NCBI GenBank assembly: GCA_037968395.1
Contig: JBBKVK010000009.1
Location: forward strand, 1 to 38,641
DNA length: 38,641 nt
Origin: JADKBO01 sp037968395
GTDB taxonomy: Bacteria; Bacteroidota; Bacteroidia; Chitinophagales; Saprospiraceae
Reading direction: 5' to 3'
Shown: positions 1 to 9,133 of the stretch, piece after piece
Position numbering within the stretch: the stretch's first letter is position 1
How the letters are laid out: each line of letters opens with the position of its first letter
The notes under the pieces: model-generated
What the model was told of the DNA's origin: nothing
Databases searched by the model: none
Seen by the model: the letters and a program-made list of their open reading frames with translations, nothing else
Translations under genes and position numbers: made by a program

Positions 1-1830
1 CCAGAAGCTTTACTAGATTCTATAAATTCAAATTTTGGAAAAGATTCCTCAGATATTTTACTTAAGAGTTTCCATAAAGAGCATACAGTAATCTTTGAAT
101 CATTTATCAATGGGAAAGAATTCTCCTGCATTGTCATCCGAAATGAAGACGGAAGGCCTGTTGCTTTACCACCTACAGAAATTAGAAAGCAAGGTCAATT
201 ATACGATTATAAATCTAAGTATCTACCTGGATTATCGAGGAAAATAACTCCGATGGATGTCCCAGCCGCTTCTCTTGAGGCAGTGAGAGCGGAATGTGTC
301 AAACTCTATGATTACTTATCGTTCGACACATATGCTAGAATAGACGGATTTATCACAGACGATGATACCATTTATTTGAATGATCCAAATACAACATCAG
401 GGATGATGCCAAGTTCATTTTTCTTTCACCAAGCAGCAGAGATAGGACTAGACCCATCCCAGTTTTTAAGTTTTGTAATAAGGACATCCTTAATTGAAAG
501 GATTGAAGAACAACTATATTACCAAGCCAAATATACAAGGCTATTAAATGATCTAGATCAATCATTGGCTTCGTTACAACAACCGTCAACTAATAAAAAG
601 AAAGTAGCTGTAATCCTAGGTGGTTACTCCTTTGAAAGGCATATATCTGTGGAGAGCGGTAGGAATATTTATGAAAAACTAGCAAGCAGTTCAGACTATT
701 TGCCTATACCAGTTTACTTAAAAGGGACTGAAGATGGACATGAGCTTTACCAAATCCCAATTAGCTTTCTACTTAAAGACAATGCTGACGATATTAAGGA
801 AAAAATTGACCACTTCTCTAGAAATCCGATCTTAGATCAGATAAAAGAAGAGTGCAAATCGGTGACAAGCAAGTACCAGTCTGCCTACAATATTAGTGAA
901 CCAATTAAGCTTTCATATTTCGACTTAAAGCAAAAGGTTGATGCGGTATTTATTGCATTACACGGCAGACCAGGAGAAGATGGGACGGTCCAACAAAGAC
1001 TTAAAGAAGTAGGTATTCCATATAATGGATCGCATACAGAGTCTTCTATGATTACAATCAATAAGTTTAATACATTACAGATCCTGAAGGAGAATGGTTT
1101 TAATGTAGCAAATCAGTTGATCGTCGATAGTCTAGATTTTTATACTAATGAGGATGCACTACTAAATAAGATAGAAACAAATTTTAGCTACCCATTAATT
1201 GCTAAGCCAGTCGATGATGGGTGCAGTTCTGCAGTAAAGGTGATTAAATCTAGAAAATCCATGACTGAATATCTAAAAGGGATATTCAGGGAGAATGAAG
1301 AAATCACGGAATTGATGCGAACCACATTGGGACTAAGTTATAATGAAGAATTTCCCAAAAAGTCAGAAGTTTTGATAGAGTCTTTGATTCAAAAAGAAGG
1401 GGCAATTCACTTTTTGGAGATTACAGGAGGACTATTAACACATCATACTAAAGATGGTATAAAATACGAATTATTCGAACCATCAGAAGCCTTAGCAGGA
1501 GGGGAAATACTTTCATTAGAAGAAAAATTTTTAGCAGGGGAAGGACAAAACCTTACTCCAGCAAGATTTGGGGACAATTATACGTTAATAGTGGAGCAAG
1601 TAAAAGCTGACTTAGAGAAAGCTGCGAGGATACTAAATGTGGAAGGATATGCAAGAATCGATGCATTTGTGAGAATTTACCCAAATAATAAAGCCGAAAC
1701 TATAATTATTGAAGTAAATTCGCTCCCAGGAATGACTCCAGCAACATGCATATTTCACCAATGTGCATTAAACGGATATAAACCATATGATTTTATAGAT
1801 CAAATATTGCAATACGCCATCAATGACTAA
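1..1830 (+). CDS. ddl: Tandem (double-module) D-alanine--D-alanine ligase, 5'-truncated by the window edge
   Basis: The frame is open from base 1, so the ATG at 253 is internal; 609 residues are visible. Residues 1-165 are the C-terminal lobe of a first Ddl ATP-grasp module, with the omega-loop motif YDYKSKY near residue 71 and ARIDGF followed by NDPNTTSGM near 127-136, where the metal-binding Glu of canonical ExNT is Asp. From about residue 198 a complete second Ddl begins: VAVILGGYSFERHIS (nucleotide/D-Ala1 site), HGRPGEDGTVQ near 320, a GCSSAV loop, and EVNSLPGMTP near 571 with the canonical metal ligands. Ddl joins two D-Ala in the cytoplasm for peptidoglycan. The usual length is about 300-370 residues, so this is a fusion of two copies. 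The second module's omega-loop is unlike the family, while the first has an altered metal motif. The stop overlaps the next gene. Family assignment is firm; activity of each module is inference. Confidence 0.9.
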   Translation, partial: PEALLDSINSNFGKDSSDILLKSFHKEHTVIFESFINGKEFSCIVIRNEDGRPVALPPTEIRKQGQLYDYKSKYLPGLSRKITPMDVPAASLEAVRAECVKLYDYLSFDTYARIDGFITDDDTIYLNDPNTTSGMMPSSFFFHQAAEIGLDPSQFLSFVIRTSLIERIEEQLYYQAKYTRLLNDLDQSLASLQQPSTNKKKVAVILGGYSFERHISVESGRNIYEKLASSSDYLPIPVYLKGTEDGHELYQIPISFLLKDNADDIKEKIDHFSRNPILDQIKEECKSVTSKYQSAYNISEPIKLSYFDLKQKVDAVFIALHGRPGEDGTVQQRLKEVGIPYNGSHTESSMITINKFNTLQILKENGFNVANQLIVDSLDFYTNEDALLNKIETNFSYPLIAKPVDDGCSSAVKVIKSRKSMTEYLKGIFRENEEITELMRTTLGLSYNEEFPKKSEVLIESLIQKEGAIHFLEITGGLLTHHTKDGIKYELFEPSEALAGGEILSLEEKFLAGEGQNLTPARFGDNYTLIVEQVKADLEKAARILNVEGYARIDAFVRIYPNNKAETIIIEVNSLPGMTPATCIFHQCALNGYKPYDFIDQILQYAIND

Positions 1831-2659
1831 ATCTACAGATACAGGAATAATAGGAAAGGTTCTTCAATTCTTTCAAAAACATCCAATCACAAAACACCTT
1901 GTGTTAGTGGCATTATTTTTAGCTTCAATATTAATGCTGACAATGCTTTGGCTAAATGTTTATACCAATCATGGACAAAAAATAGCAATGCCAGATCTAG
2001 AAGGCATGAATTATACAGAAGCCAGACAGGCTGCCGGTAAAATGTCCTTTGAGTTAAAAGTAACAGATTCTATTTTCATCATTGGAAAAAAGGGTGGGAT
2101 AATCATTAAACAAAATCCTAAGTCTGGAGATGAAGTAAAAGAAAACAGGAAAGTGTATGTGACAGTTACTAAGTACAATGCTGACCAAATCAAAGTAAAA
2201 GACCTTCCTACATTGTACGGCAATGATTTTAGTCAAAAGAAAACAGAATTAGAATATAGAGGCATCAAATCTGTCATCAAATCTCGAAAGTACGATCCAG
2301 GAGAGCCTAACTATATATTAGAAGTATATTATAATGGCCAACTTATCATCAATAATAATACGCTCAAATCAGATGTGGAAATCGACAAAGGTGGAACATT
2401 AGAGTTTGTAGTGAGTGATAGCGGAGGAGGAGAGATCACTATTCCTTCAGTCATCTGTATGACATATGCCGAAGCAGAATTTATGTTAGATCAATCTAAA
2501 TTGGGTATTGGACAAGTCATTGAAAAAGGGGCTATAGAAGACAAATCATCCTCATACATTATATCCCAAAACCCTCCTTATGATGGCATTAATAAAATTG
2601 TGATGGGTAAAACTATTGATATCACTATCTCAAAAGAGAAGCCTGCAAGGTGCATTTAA
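1823..2659 (+). CDS. Membrane-anchored PASTA-domain protein
   Basis: A 278-residue protein whose ATG overlaps the end of the ligase gene by 8 bases, so the two are probably translationally coupled. A short cytoplasmic N-terminus is followed by one transmembrane segment at about residues 25-45 and then an extracytoplasmic part with three PASTA-like repeats, roughly 53-118, 119-200 and 204-273. Visible signatures are MPDLEGMNYTEARQAA, IIKQNPKSGDEV and IPSVICMTYAEAEFMLDQS...SQNPPYDG. PASTA repeats in other proteins bind muropeptides or cell-wall components, usually on Ser/Thr kinases or PBPs. There is no kinase or transpeptidase domain here. The placement straight after ddl supports a cell-wall role; the exact task is unknown. 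Confidence 0.85.
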   Translation: MTKSTDTGIIGKVLQFFQKHPITKHLVLVALFLASILMLTMLWLNVYTNHGQKIAMPDLEGMNYTEARQAAGKMSFELKVTDSIFIIGKKGGIIIKQNPKSGDEVKENRKVYVTVTKYNADQIKVKDLPTLYGNDFSQKKTELEYRGIKSVIKSRKYDPGEPNYILEVYYNGQLIINNNTLKSDVEIDKGGTLEFVVSDSGGGEITIPSVICMTYAEAEFMLDQSKLGIGQVIEKGAIEDKSSSYIISQNPPYDGINKIVMGKTIDITISKEKPARCI

Positions 2660-2751
2660 ATTACCTGAATATAGGTTTTAATTGAATGCTCATTAATTCA
2701 ATTGCTGACTATATAAGGTAGGATTAATTTTTAGATAATATATTAAAAGCT

Positions 2752-5241
2752 ATGAAAAAATGTCTAATACTTTTATTTACAGTTTTTAATTGCCCGTTAT
2801 TTGGCCAAAAAAATAGTTATTTTCCATACATCATTGGTGATAAATATGGCATTGCTGACATAGACGGGCAGTTGCGATCACAAAACTTATTTAACGAAAT
2901 TGAGTATTTAAGTTTTTCTAAAAACTATTTTAGTGTAAAAGATGATAGAGGGAGTTATATTGTTGATGATTATGGCAAAAATTTACTTCCTAACTATTAT
3001 CAGTCATTATCCTATGAATCTTCAATTCTAGATGGGTTTTATAAAAAAAATGATCTAAGCGAAAAACTAAAGGATATTTACAAAGTTAATGCCCAACTAA
3101 TTGATGGTAGAAAAATGACACTGCTATTGAAGTTAGTAAATAATAAATTATCTATTAAAGAATCAAAAGACATAAATCAATACTATAGTGAAAAGGGCAT
3201 TTATAAATACAATGATGTTAATTGCATTAAATTTGGTTACATACCTATAGTAAATAATAATGGCATCAATTTATACAATGATAATTTAGGACAATTATTT
3301 AAGGAAGATTATGTTGATGTATCTTGTTTGAGCGAGAATAGATTTTCAGTTACTGAAACATCTGGCAAAGTGAATATTATTGATTCAGCTAATAAGAGAT
3401 TTAATAAGAGTGAATTTCAAGAATATAAAACTACATCTAAGACTAACCATTTTATTGGAATTAAAGATGGGGTTTCGAAAAACATAGGACATAAATCACA
3501 TTATTTACTCAATGAAGAAGGAATAACAGTAGGAGGACCCTATAAAGAATTAGAACCAATAAACGGAAATTATTTAGTTGCTAAAAATGATGGAGTCTTT
3601 ATCATATCATATAATGGAAAGGAGGAATTGTACTTTAATGATGGCCGAGTTTCTAAATTGCATCATGGAAATATATTAATTAATAATTCGATCGGCGCCA
3701 CTGTTTATAATAAAGATTTAGAAACCATAATTAAAATCCCAGATTGTAGTTTAGAAGAAGCTTTTAGTGGCAACTATTTTATAATTAAGAAAGGTAAAAA
3801 CTATGGGTTAATCGATACAACAGGCAAAATTGTGCTAGAATCAATTTATGAAAAGCTAGACTATAAAGACCTAGGAGATTGTATGATTTCTGTAATAAAT
3901 GGTAAAAAAGGAGTCTTTAATTTTGACCTAAAAAATATAATCCCTAATGGATTTTCGCAAATAGAAACTTACGATAGCTACTTTGTCACGACAGAAAAAT
4001 CTAGAAGAATTGAGTATGATTATAGTGGGAACATATTAAAGGACGGGGCATTAGAGGATAGTATTAAGATAGTCTACAAAGAATACCCTGAACTTCATTA
4101 TTTTGATAAAGTTATAATTTCTGATGAATCTTATGGTAGTCTAGAAGTACTACAAGATAGGTATATGAATATTTGCATTAAGGCAAGTAAAAAAGGTCAA
4201 TATAATAGAAAAAATTCAAAAGATTTATTCTCATTAATGGGAGAAGCAATTTTGCCAAAGGAATGTGATCTTTTACATAGTAAGTTTAATGATAAATTCA
4301 ATAAAGAAGGACTAATTGAAGTAAAAAACCAGGACGTTAAAGCTAAAATAGGATTAATAAATTTTAAAGGAAATTGGGTATTTCCATTAGCTGACCAAAA
4401 ATTGGAAATAGTTGGAGAAATGATAATATCATATACTCCATTTGGGACAAGAGTTTATAATACAAAAGGAAAGGAATTATCAATTCAGCTCAAATCTGTT
4501 TTATTAAGTGATAATCCGCCTTATGTTGCTGAATATTATTATGATCAATACCCTATTGATGAAGTAGAAAAAGAGAAAAACAGACCAGTGGATGATACTG
4601 AGTTTTTTATAGTTAATGACATTGAAGAAAGAGTTTTTGGATATGTTGATAATAGAGGTATTACCGTAATTAAACCTCAATATACAACTGCTAAGGCTTT
4701 TATTAACGGCTTTGCTATCGTAGGAGTATTAGGAGGTGAAAAGCCTAAGGCTATGGTAATTGACACTCTTGGAAATATAATTTTGTCAACAAATCATGAT
4801 CTATTACAGCGAATTAGAGGAGAAGAAAACTATTTATTGACATTGAAAAAAAATGATTTTGAGGTTAAGTATGGTTTGTGTGATTTAAATGGGAATGAAC
4901 TATTATCGACAGAATACAAATCAATAGGAAAAATAAATGATTATTGGTTAACTAGGAAACCGTCTGGTGAAGTATCTATACTTGATAGTGTTTTTGTTAA
5001 TATTTTTACAGGAGAAAACATTTTAGATCCTTATAGTATAAGTAAAGTTAATGATGATTTTATTATACTTCAGACTTCGGGGAAATCTATAGTTTTACAT
5101 TTAATCAAAAAAGAAAATTACACCATAGAACCATGTTTACATTACGATATTATAGAAAATGAAAAACCTTTGATAAAAGTAGTGACAGGGAACGATGAGT
5201 TTTATTATTTTAGACTAGATACTCAGAAGGCATTTAAATAA
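2752..5241 (+). CDS. Secreted WG-repeat protein
   Basis: 829 residues with an N-terminal signal peptide (MKKCLILLFTVFNCPLFGQ). The rest is built of degenerate WG-type beta repeats. The clearest are NYGLIDTTGKIVLESIYEKL near residue 350 and FGYVDNRGITVIKPQY near residue 629, each followed by a phrase like the repeat spacer. The N-terminal part (YGIADIDG) and later segments (YGLCDLNGNELLSTEYKSI) follow the same plan. WG repeats are common in secreted Bacteroidota proteins and are thought to mediate binding, but no catalytic motif is visible and the C-terminus has no recognisable T9SS sorting domain. It stands alone, with a gap of about 90 bases on each side. Function unknown. Confidence 0.8.
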   Translation: MKKCLILLFTVFNCPLFGQKNSYFPYIIGDKYGIADIDGQLRSQNLFNEIEYLSFSKNYFSVKDDRGSYIVDDYGKNLLPNYYQSLSYESSILDGFYKKNDLSEKLKDIYKVNAQLIDGRKMTLLLKLVNNKLSIKESKDINQYYSEKGIYKYNDVNCIKFGYIPIVNNNGINLYNDNLGQLFKEDYVDVSCLSENRFSVTETSGKVNIIDSANKRFNKSEFQEYKTTSKTNHFIGIKDGVSKNIGHKSHYLLNEEGITVGGPYKELEPINGNYLVAKNDGVFIISYNGKEELYFNDGRVSKLHHGNILINNSIGATVYNKDLETIIKIPDCSLEEAFSGNYFIIKKGKNYGLIDTTGKIVLESIYEKLDYKDLGDCMISVINGKKGVFNFDLKNIIPNGFSQIETYDSYFVTTEKSRRIEYDYSGNILKDGALEDSIKIVYKEYPELHYFDKVIISDESYGSLEVLQDRYMNICIKASKKGQYNRKNSKDLFSLMGEAILPKECDLLHSKFNDKFNKEGLIEVKNQDVKAKIGLINFKGNWVFPLADQKLEIVGEMIISYTPFGTRVYNTKGKELSIQLKSVLLSDNPPYVAEYYYDQYPIDEVEKEKNRPVDDTEFFIVNDIEERVFGYVDNRGITVIKPQYTTAKAFINGFAIVGVLGGEKPKAMVIDTLGNIILSTNHDLLQRIRGEENYLLTLKKNDFEVKYGLCDLNGNELLSTEYKSIGKINDYWLTRKPSGEVSILDSVFVNIFTGENILDPYSISKVNDDFIILQTSGKSIVLHLIKKENYTIEPCLHYDIIENEKPLIKVVTGNDEFYYFRLDTQKAFK

Positions 5242-5316
5242 ATTAGAAGATAGTCACAAATTGAAGTTGTTTAAAAGGTATGATTTTTTTTAATTAAAAC
5301 TTAAAAATGGAATTAA

Positions 5317-5631
5317 ATGTCTCTAATTACTATTGATATTGAGGTACAGGAACTCAAACAAAAAAAAGAAGAAAATGAAGACTTCCTATTACTAGATGTA
5401 AGAGAAACTTTCGAGCATTCAATGTACAATATAGGAGGCACTCTGATACCACTAAATACATTGCTTCATGCAATATATAGACTACAAGACTACAAGAATA
5501 AGGAAGTTATTGTGTATTGTAGATCAGGGATGCGTAGCAATACCGCTAAAGAGCTTTTGCTTCAAAATGGATTTACCCATGTTAGGAATCTAATAGGCGG
5601 AGTACTTGCTTGGCAAGGGGCAGGATATTAA
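5317..5631 (+). CDS. Single-domain rhodanese-like sulfurtransferase
   Basis: 104 residues forming one rhodanese domain. Family marks are LLLDVRETFEHSMYNIGGTLIPL and the active-site loop CRSGMRS, with the catalytic Cys at residue 68; the C-terminal LIGGVLAW is the usual end of the fold. There is no signal peptide, so it should be cytoplasmic. Such proteins carry a persulfide between sulfur donors and acceptors. It lies about 150 bases upstream of mnmA, which needs persulfide sulfur for tRNA 2-thiolation, so a role as sulfur relay is an attractive but unproven inference. A separate promoter lies between the two genes. Confidence 0.88.
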   Translation: MSLITIDIEVQELKQKKEENEDFLLLDVRETFEHSMYNIGGTLIPLNTLLHAIYRLQDYKNKEVIVYCRSGMRSNTAKELLLQNGFTHVRNLIGGVLAWQGAGY

Positions 5632-5736
5632 GATAGAATTTAATGTGCAACCATTTTAAGTTAAAAAATCATTGATAAACATAATTGTTGTGAGCATATT
5701 TGGATATATGCCACCCCTTACTACCATAAAATGTTG

Positions 5737-5744
5737 TAATTTTG
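5737..5744 (+). promoter_or_regulatory. Bacteroidota -7 box (TAATTTTG) for mnmA
   Basis: An exact match to TAnnTTTG, 37 bases before the mnmA ATG at 5782, so transcription would begin about 30 bases upstream of the start. No TTG lies at the usual 17-23 base spacing upstream, so the -33 half is weak. It implies that mnmA, the lipoprotein and rimM form a unit separate from the rhodanese gene. Confidence 0.5.
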
Positions 5745-5781
5745 CGTTTTGAAACGAACAATATCATATTTCAAATAATAA

Positions 5782-6903
5782 ATGAGTAAGAAAGGAAGAG
5801 TATTGGTAGCAATGAGCGGCGGGATAGATAGCACCGTGGCAGCAATGATGCTTCATGAAGAAGGTTATGAAGTAGTAGGTATCACTATGAAAACATGGGA
5901 CTATGCCAATAGTGGAGGAAGTAAAAAAGAAACAGGTTGTTGTAGTTTAGATTCTATTAATGATGCTAGAGAAGTAGCAGTTCATATGGGTTTTCATCAT
6001 TTCATTATCGATATTAGAGAAGAGTTTGGAGATTATGTTATTGATAATTTTGTGGATGAATACATCGCTGGTCGTACTCCTAATCCTTGCATTCTATGTA
6101 ATACTCATATCAAATGGAATGCTCTGATTAAAAGAGCTGATGCAATGGATTGTGAATTTATAGCAACAGGACACTATGCTGTGATAAAGGAAGAAAACAA
6201 CCGAAAATTTATTAGTAAAGGTAAAGATGACAGAAAAGATCAGTCTTATGTTCTGTGGGGCTTAGATCAAGCTAGTTTAAGTAGAAGTAACTTTCCTTTA
6301 GGCAATTATTCTAAGCCAGAAATAAGACAGATGGCTTTCGATTGGGGATACGAAGCATTATCTAAAAAAGCAGAAAGTTACGAGATTTGTTTTGTCCCAG
6401 ATAATGACTATAGAGGTTTTCTAAAAAGGAGAGTAGAAGGATTAGAAGAGAAAGTAAAAGGAGGTAAATTTATCGATAAGTTTGGGAATGATTTAGGCAC
6501 CCATGATGGTTACCCATTCTATACTGTGGGGCAAAGGAAGGGTCTCGGTGGAGGATTCTTAACGCCAAAGTTTGTAACAGAAATCAGACCAGATACAAAC
6601 ACTGTGGTATTAGGAGAAGTGGATGATCTAATTAGAAATAGTATGACTGTAAGTGGAATTAATACTATGAAATATGATCGAATTCCAGATGGATTTGAAT
6701 CAGTGACCCAAGTGAGGTATAATGATAGAGGAGTATTAAGTAATCTTACCAATATTCCTGAAGGGATTGGGGTTGACTTCTTAGCAGATGTTAGAGGAAT
6801 AGCTCCTGGACAATCAGCTGTATTTTATGAAGGAGATGATGTAGTGGGAGGAGGTATAATAAGTGTGAACAGGAAACCATTTAATATAGTAAATTCCAAC
6901 TAA
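5782..6903 (+). CDS. mnmA: tRNA-specific 2-thiouridylase MnmA
   Basis: 373 residues, normal for the family. The N-terminal PP-loop ATP-binding motif is SGGIDSTV at residues 10-17. TPNPCILCN carries the first catalytic Cys (C103) and SYEICFVPD the second (C203). GHYAVI, KDQSYVLWGL and GQRKGLG are further family signatures, the last in the C-terminal tRNA-binding beta part. The enzyme activates U34 of Lys, Glu and Gln tRNAs with ATP and inserts sulfur. It is cytoplasmic. The stop codon overlaps the next ATG (TAATG), indicating a co-translated operon with a lipoprotein and rimM. Confidence 0.97.
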   Translation: MSKKGRVLVAMSGGIDSTVAAMMLHEEGYEVVGITMKTWDYANSGGSKKETGCCSLDSINDAREVAVHMGFHHFIIDIREEFGDYVIDNFVDEYIAGRTPNPCILCNTHIKWNALIKRADAMDCEFIATGHYAVIKEENNRKFISKGKDDRKDQSYVLWGLDQASLSRSNFPLGNYSKPEIRQMAFDWGYEALSKKAESYEICFVPDNDYRGFLKRRVEGLEEKVKGGKFIDKFGNDLGTHDGYPFYTVGQRKGLGGGFLTPKFVTEIRPDTNTVVLGEVDDLIRNSMTVSGINTMKYDRIPDGFESVTQVRYNDRGVLSNLTNIPEGIGVDFLADVRGIAPGQSAVFYEGDDVVGGGIISVNRKPFNIVNSN

Positions 6904-7658
6904 TGAATTGTAAATTTAAAAAGTCAGTCTTATTTTACGCCCTATTTTTGGTAACTTTAATAGCTTGTAATTCTAGTGAATTTGAAGATTCTACATCCAA
7001 TGATGGAGGTAGGAATTATATTCATTTAGTCGAAGGACAATATCAAATTTTTAAATATGATACAATTTTCTACAAAAGTGCCAAAAGGGATACATTTAGT
7101 GGATATATCAAAAAAGAAATAGGGGAAGAGTTTGTTGACAATGCAGGAAATAAAACAAATAAGCTGTTCGTCTATTGGAAGAGAAAGATACAAGATCCTT
7201 TTAAGTTACATAGAGTGGAAACAATTAAAATAGAAGGAGATAGATTAATAGAATCAGACGATGGATTAAATTTTATTAAATTGGCTTTTCCTCTATCTAA
7301 AAATAGGAAATGGTTTGGCAATAGTTTATTTGATAACTCAGATGATATAATAGAACTAGTGTATGGTGAATCTATAGAAACAATTACTAAAAATTCTAAT
7401 TGGCAATACCTTGTTGAAGATATTGACATACCTATTGAAATTAACTCTCTTTCCTTTGAAAAAGTTCTAGTTATTAATCAGGTTAATGATACTACTTCTA
7501 TTAGTACAAGATATGTGAATGAATATTATGCAGAGAATATCGGATTGATACGAAAACGTATGATAATCTTAAATAAAAATAATAATACAGAATCAACGCT
7601 GCTTATGGATGCTGAAAAAGGATATGTTATGAATCTTGAAATTATAGAATTTAATTAA
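6903..7658 (+). CDS. Hypothetical lipoprotein between mnmA and rimM
   Basis: 251 residues. The start has a positively charged N-terminus, a hydrophobic stretch and a lipobox LVTLIAC, so the mature protein would begin at Cys22 and be lipid-anchored in the envelope. The rest is a soluble, probably beta-rich domain with no motif that I recognise. Phrases such as HLVEGQYQIFKYDTIFY are typical of Bacteroidota envelope lipoproteins. The ATG overlaps the mnmA stop and the stop is one base before the rimM start, so it is transcribed with two RNA/ribosome genes although its product is exported. Function unknown. Confidence 0.8.
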   Translation: MNCKFKKSVLFYALFLVTLIACNSSEFEDSTSNDGGRNYIHLVEGQYQIFKYDTIFYKSAKRDTFSGYIKKEIGEEFVDNAGNKTNKLFVYWKRKIQDPFKLHRVETIKIEGDRLIESDDGLNFIKLAFPLSKNRKWFGNSLFDNSDDIIELVYGESIETITKNSNWQYLVEDIDIPIEINSLSFEKVLVINQVNDTTSISTRYVNEYYAENIGLIRKRMIILNKNNNTESTLLMDAEKGYVMNLEIIEFN

Positions 7659-7659
7659 G

Positions 7660-8184
7660 ATGATAAAATATGCATTAAAAGATTTAATAAGTGTAGGTAA
7701 GCTATTCAAGTCTACTGGAGTTAAAGGAGAAATCATTGGCGAAATTATACCATCACTAGAGGAAAGAATTTCTGAGCTAGATTATATATTTATCGAAATA
7801 AATGGTCAATCCCTACCTTATTTTATAGAGCATGCCGAGTCAAATGGAAATATTTATTTTAAATTTGAGGGAATAAATGCCCCTGAACAAGCACACTTAC
7901 TAATTAACAGACCAATATATTTAGACAAAGATAAATTAAGCGAACTTGAGGTAGATGTAGTTGACTCCCATGAATCCTTGATTGGGTTTAAACTAACCAA
8001 TAAAGGCGATTTAGTGGGGGTTATAGCTCAAATTGCAGAATACCCAGGACAAGATGTGTTTGTTATTAAAGGCCAAAAAGAGACAATAATTCCAGTGGTG
8101 GATCAGTGGATAATGAAAATTGATGCAGTAAAAAAAGTCGTCGAAATGGATTTTCCACAAGAGCTATTAAATTTGAATGACTGA
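7660..8184 (+). CDS. rimM: Ribosome maturation factor RimM
   Basis: 174 residues, the usual length. The N-terminal RimM beta-barrel contains ISVGKLFKSTGVKGEI (family form VGkixkphGlkGEv) and FKFEGINAPEQAHLLINRPI. The C-terminal PRC-barrel half ends with IPVVDQWIMKIDAVKKVVEM and DFPQELL, like the family's IPxv...v..vd...i.vd.peGLL. RimM assists 16S rRNA processing and 30S assembly by binding S19. It follows the lipoprotein by one base. In many bacteria rimM sits with rpsP, trmD and rplS; none of these is nearby here. Confidence 0.93.
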   Translation: MIKYALKDLISVGKLFKSTGVKGEIIGEIIPSLEERISELDYIFIEINGQSLPYFIEHAESNGNIYFKFEGINAPEQAHLLINRPIYLDKDKLSELEVDVVDSHESLIGFKLTNKGDLVGVIAQIAEYPGQDVFVIKGQKETIIPVVDQWIMKIDAVKKVVEMDFPQELLNLND

Positions 8185-8262
8185 TTTTTGTCAAATTAGG
8201 CACAATTTATGTACATTAGTACCTATAAACCATTAATGGTAAGGTATTTTACATTTACGGTA

Positions 8263-8293
8263 TTGTGAGAAGTAAAAATAATGTTCACTTTTG
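8263..8293 (+). promoter_or_regulatory. Bacteroidota-type promoter for the 8318 gene
   Basis: TTG at 8263-8265 and CACTTTTG at 8286-8293 (one mismatch to TAnnTTTG) are separated by 20 bases, within the 17-23 range known for Bacteroidota sigma factor. The predicted transcript would begin near 8300, leaving a leader of about 18 bases before the TTG start at 8318, which supports that start. Confidence 0.5.
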
Positions 8294-8317
8294 CAGAACA
8301 AATATGAATAGAAAGAA

Positions 8318-9133
8318 TTGAAAATATTATTACAAATACTAATAGGGTTAAGTTTTGTTGTGTCAATCGATGCACAAGGTTTATATATCGGAGTAAATGG
8401 TGGTGCTGCCATGTACAATGGCGATTTATCTCACCATAATCCATTTTTTTCACAAAATGAAGTAAATAGGTCATTAGGAATGACTGCGGGCTATGTTTTT
8501 AATAATACTTGGAGTGTAGGGTTTTCTTATCTTACTACTACAATTGAAGGCAGCGACACCTATGCCAATAGCAAGGACTTACAATCTCGAAATTTGAGTT
8601 TCTACTCTGATATTAAAGAATTGTCAATTACATCTCAATTTCATTTTTTAAATAAGTTGAATGTTAGTACAAAATATATTAGTCCATATTTAGAAGGAGG
8701 GCTAGGAGTTTTTCATTTTAATCCAATGGCTAATTATGAAGGCCTTGCTTATGAATTACAAGAATTAAATACTGAAGGGCAAGGACTTCCTGGAAACAAC
8801 CTTTCACCATATCAGTTGATTGAGATGAATTATCAAATTGGAGCTGGAATGACTTTTAAGATTAAAGATCGATTGAGATTTTCATTTAGTAGTATCATCA
8901 GGTTTACTACCACCGACTATTTAGACGATGTTAGTGGATCTTACTACGACATCAATAAATTAGCTATTTATAAAGGGGAAGTAGCAGCAAAAATGGCCTA
9001 CCGAAGTGCAGAAGTGTCGAATGATTTACCTGAATCTATTCATGGAAATAGTAGAGGAAATCCAGGCAATAATGATTCCTACATTATCCATCAGTTTTCT
9101 GTGTCATACTTGTTTGGCAAAAAATCAAATTAA
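8318..9133 (+). CDS. Outer-membrane beta-barrel-like protein (DUF6089-like)
   Basis: 271 residues, start codon TTG; no in-frame ATG lies upstream and the promoter just ahead supports it. A signal peptide (MKILLQILIGLSFVVSIDAQ) leads into GLYIGVNGGAAMYNGDL, then alternating beta strands such as LGMTAGYVFNNTWSVGFSYL and ISPYLEGGLGVFHFNP, and a C-terminal SVSYLFGKK. The opening GxxxGxxxYxGDL plus PYxxxGxGxxxFxP pattern is that of the DUF6089 barrel-type proteins of Bacteroidota. Likely an outer-membrane or periplasmic barrel; some relatives are linked to T9SS or gliding, which would fit the next gene. The function is not known. Confidence 0.78.
   Translation: MKILLQILIGLSFVVSIDAQGLYIGVNGGAAMYNGDLSHHNPFFSQNEVNRSLGMTAGYVFNNTWSVGFSYLTTTIEGSDTYANSKDLQSRNLSFYSDIKELSITSQFHFLNKLNVSTKYISPYLEGGLGVFHFNPMANYEGLAYELQELNTEGQGLPGNNLSPYQLIEMNYQIGAGMTFKIKDRLRFSFSSIIRFTTTDYLDDVSGSYYDINKLAIYKGEVAAKMAYRSAEVSNDLPESIHGNSRGNPGNNDSYIIHQFSVSYLFGKKSN

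Noticed and set aside
353..589. Minus-strand frame opposite the ligase gene
   Set aside because: Lies wholly inside the double ligase frame, with no family match; a shadow.
2680..2703. AATTGAAT/ATTCAATT inverted repeat after the PASTA gene
   Set aside because: AT-rich, no T-run; probably chance in AT-rich DNA.
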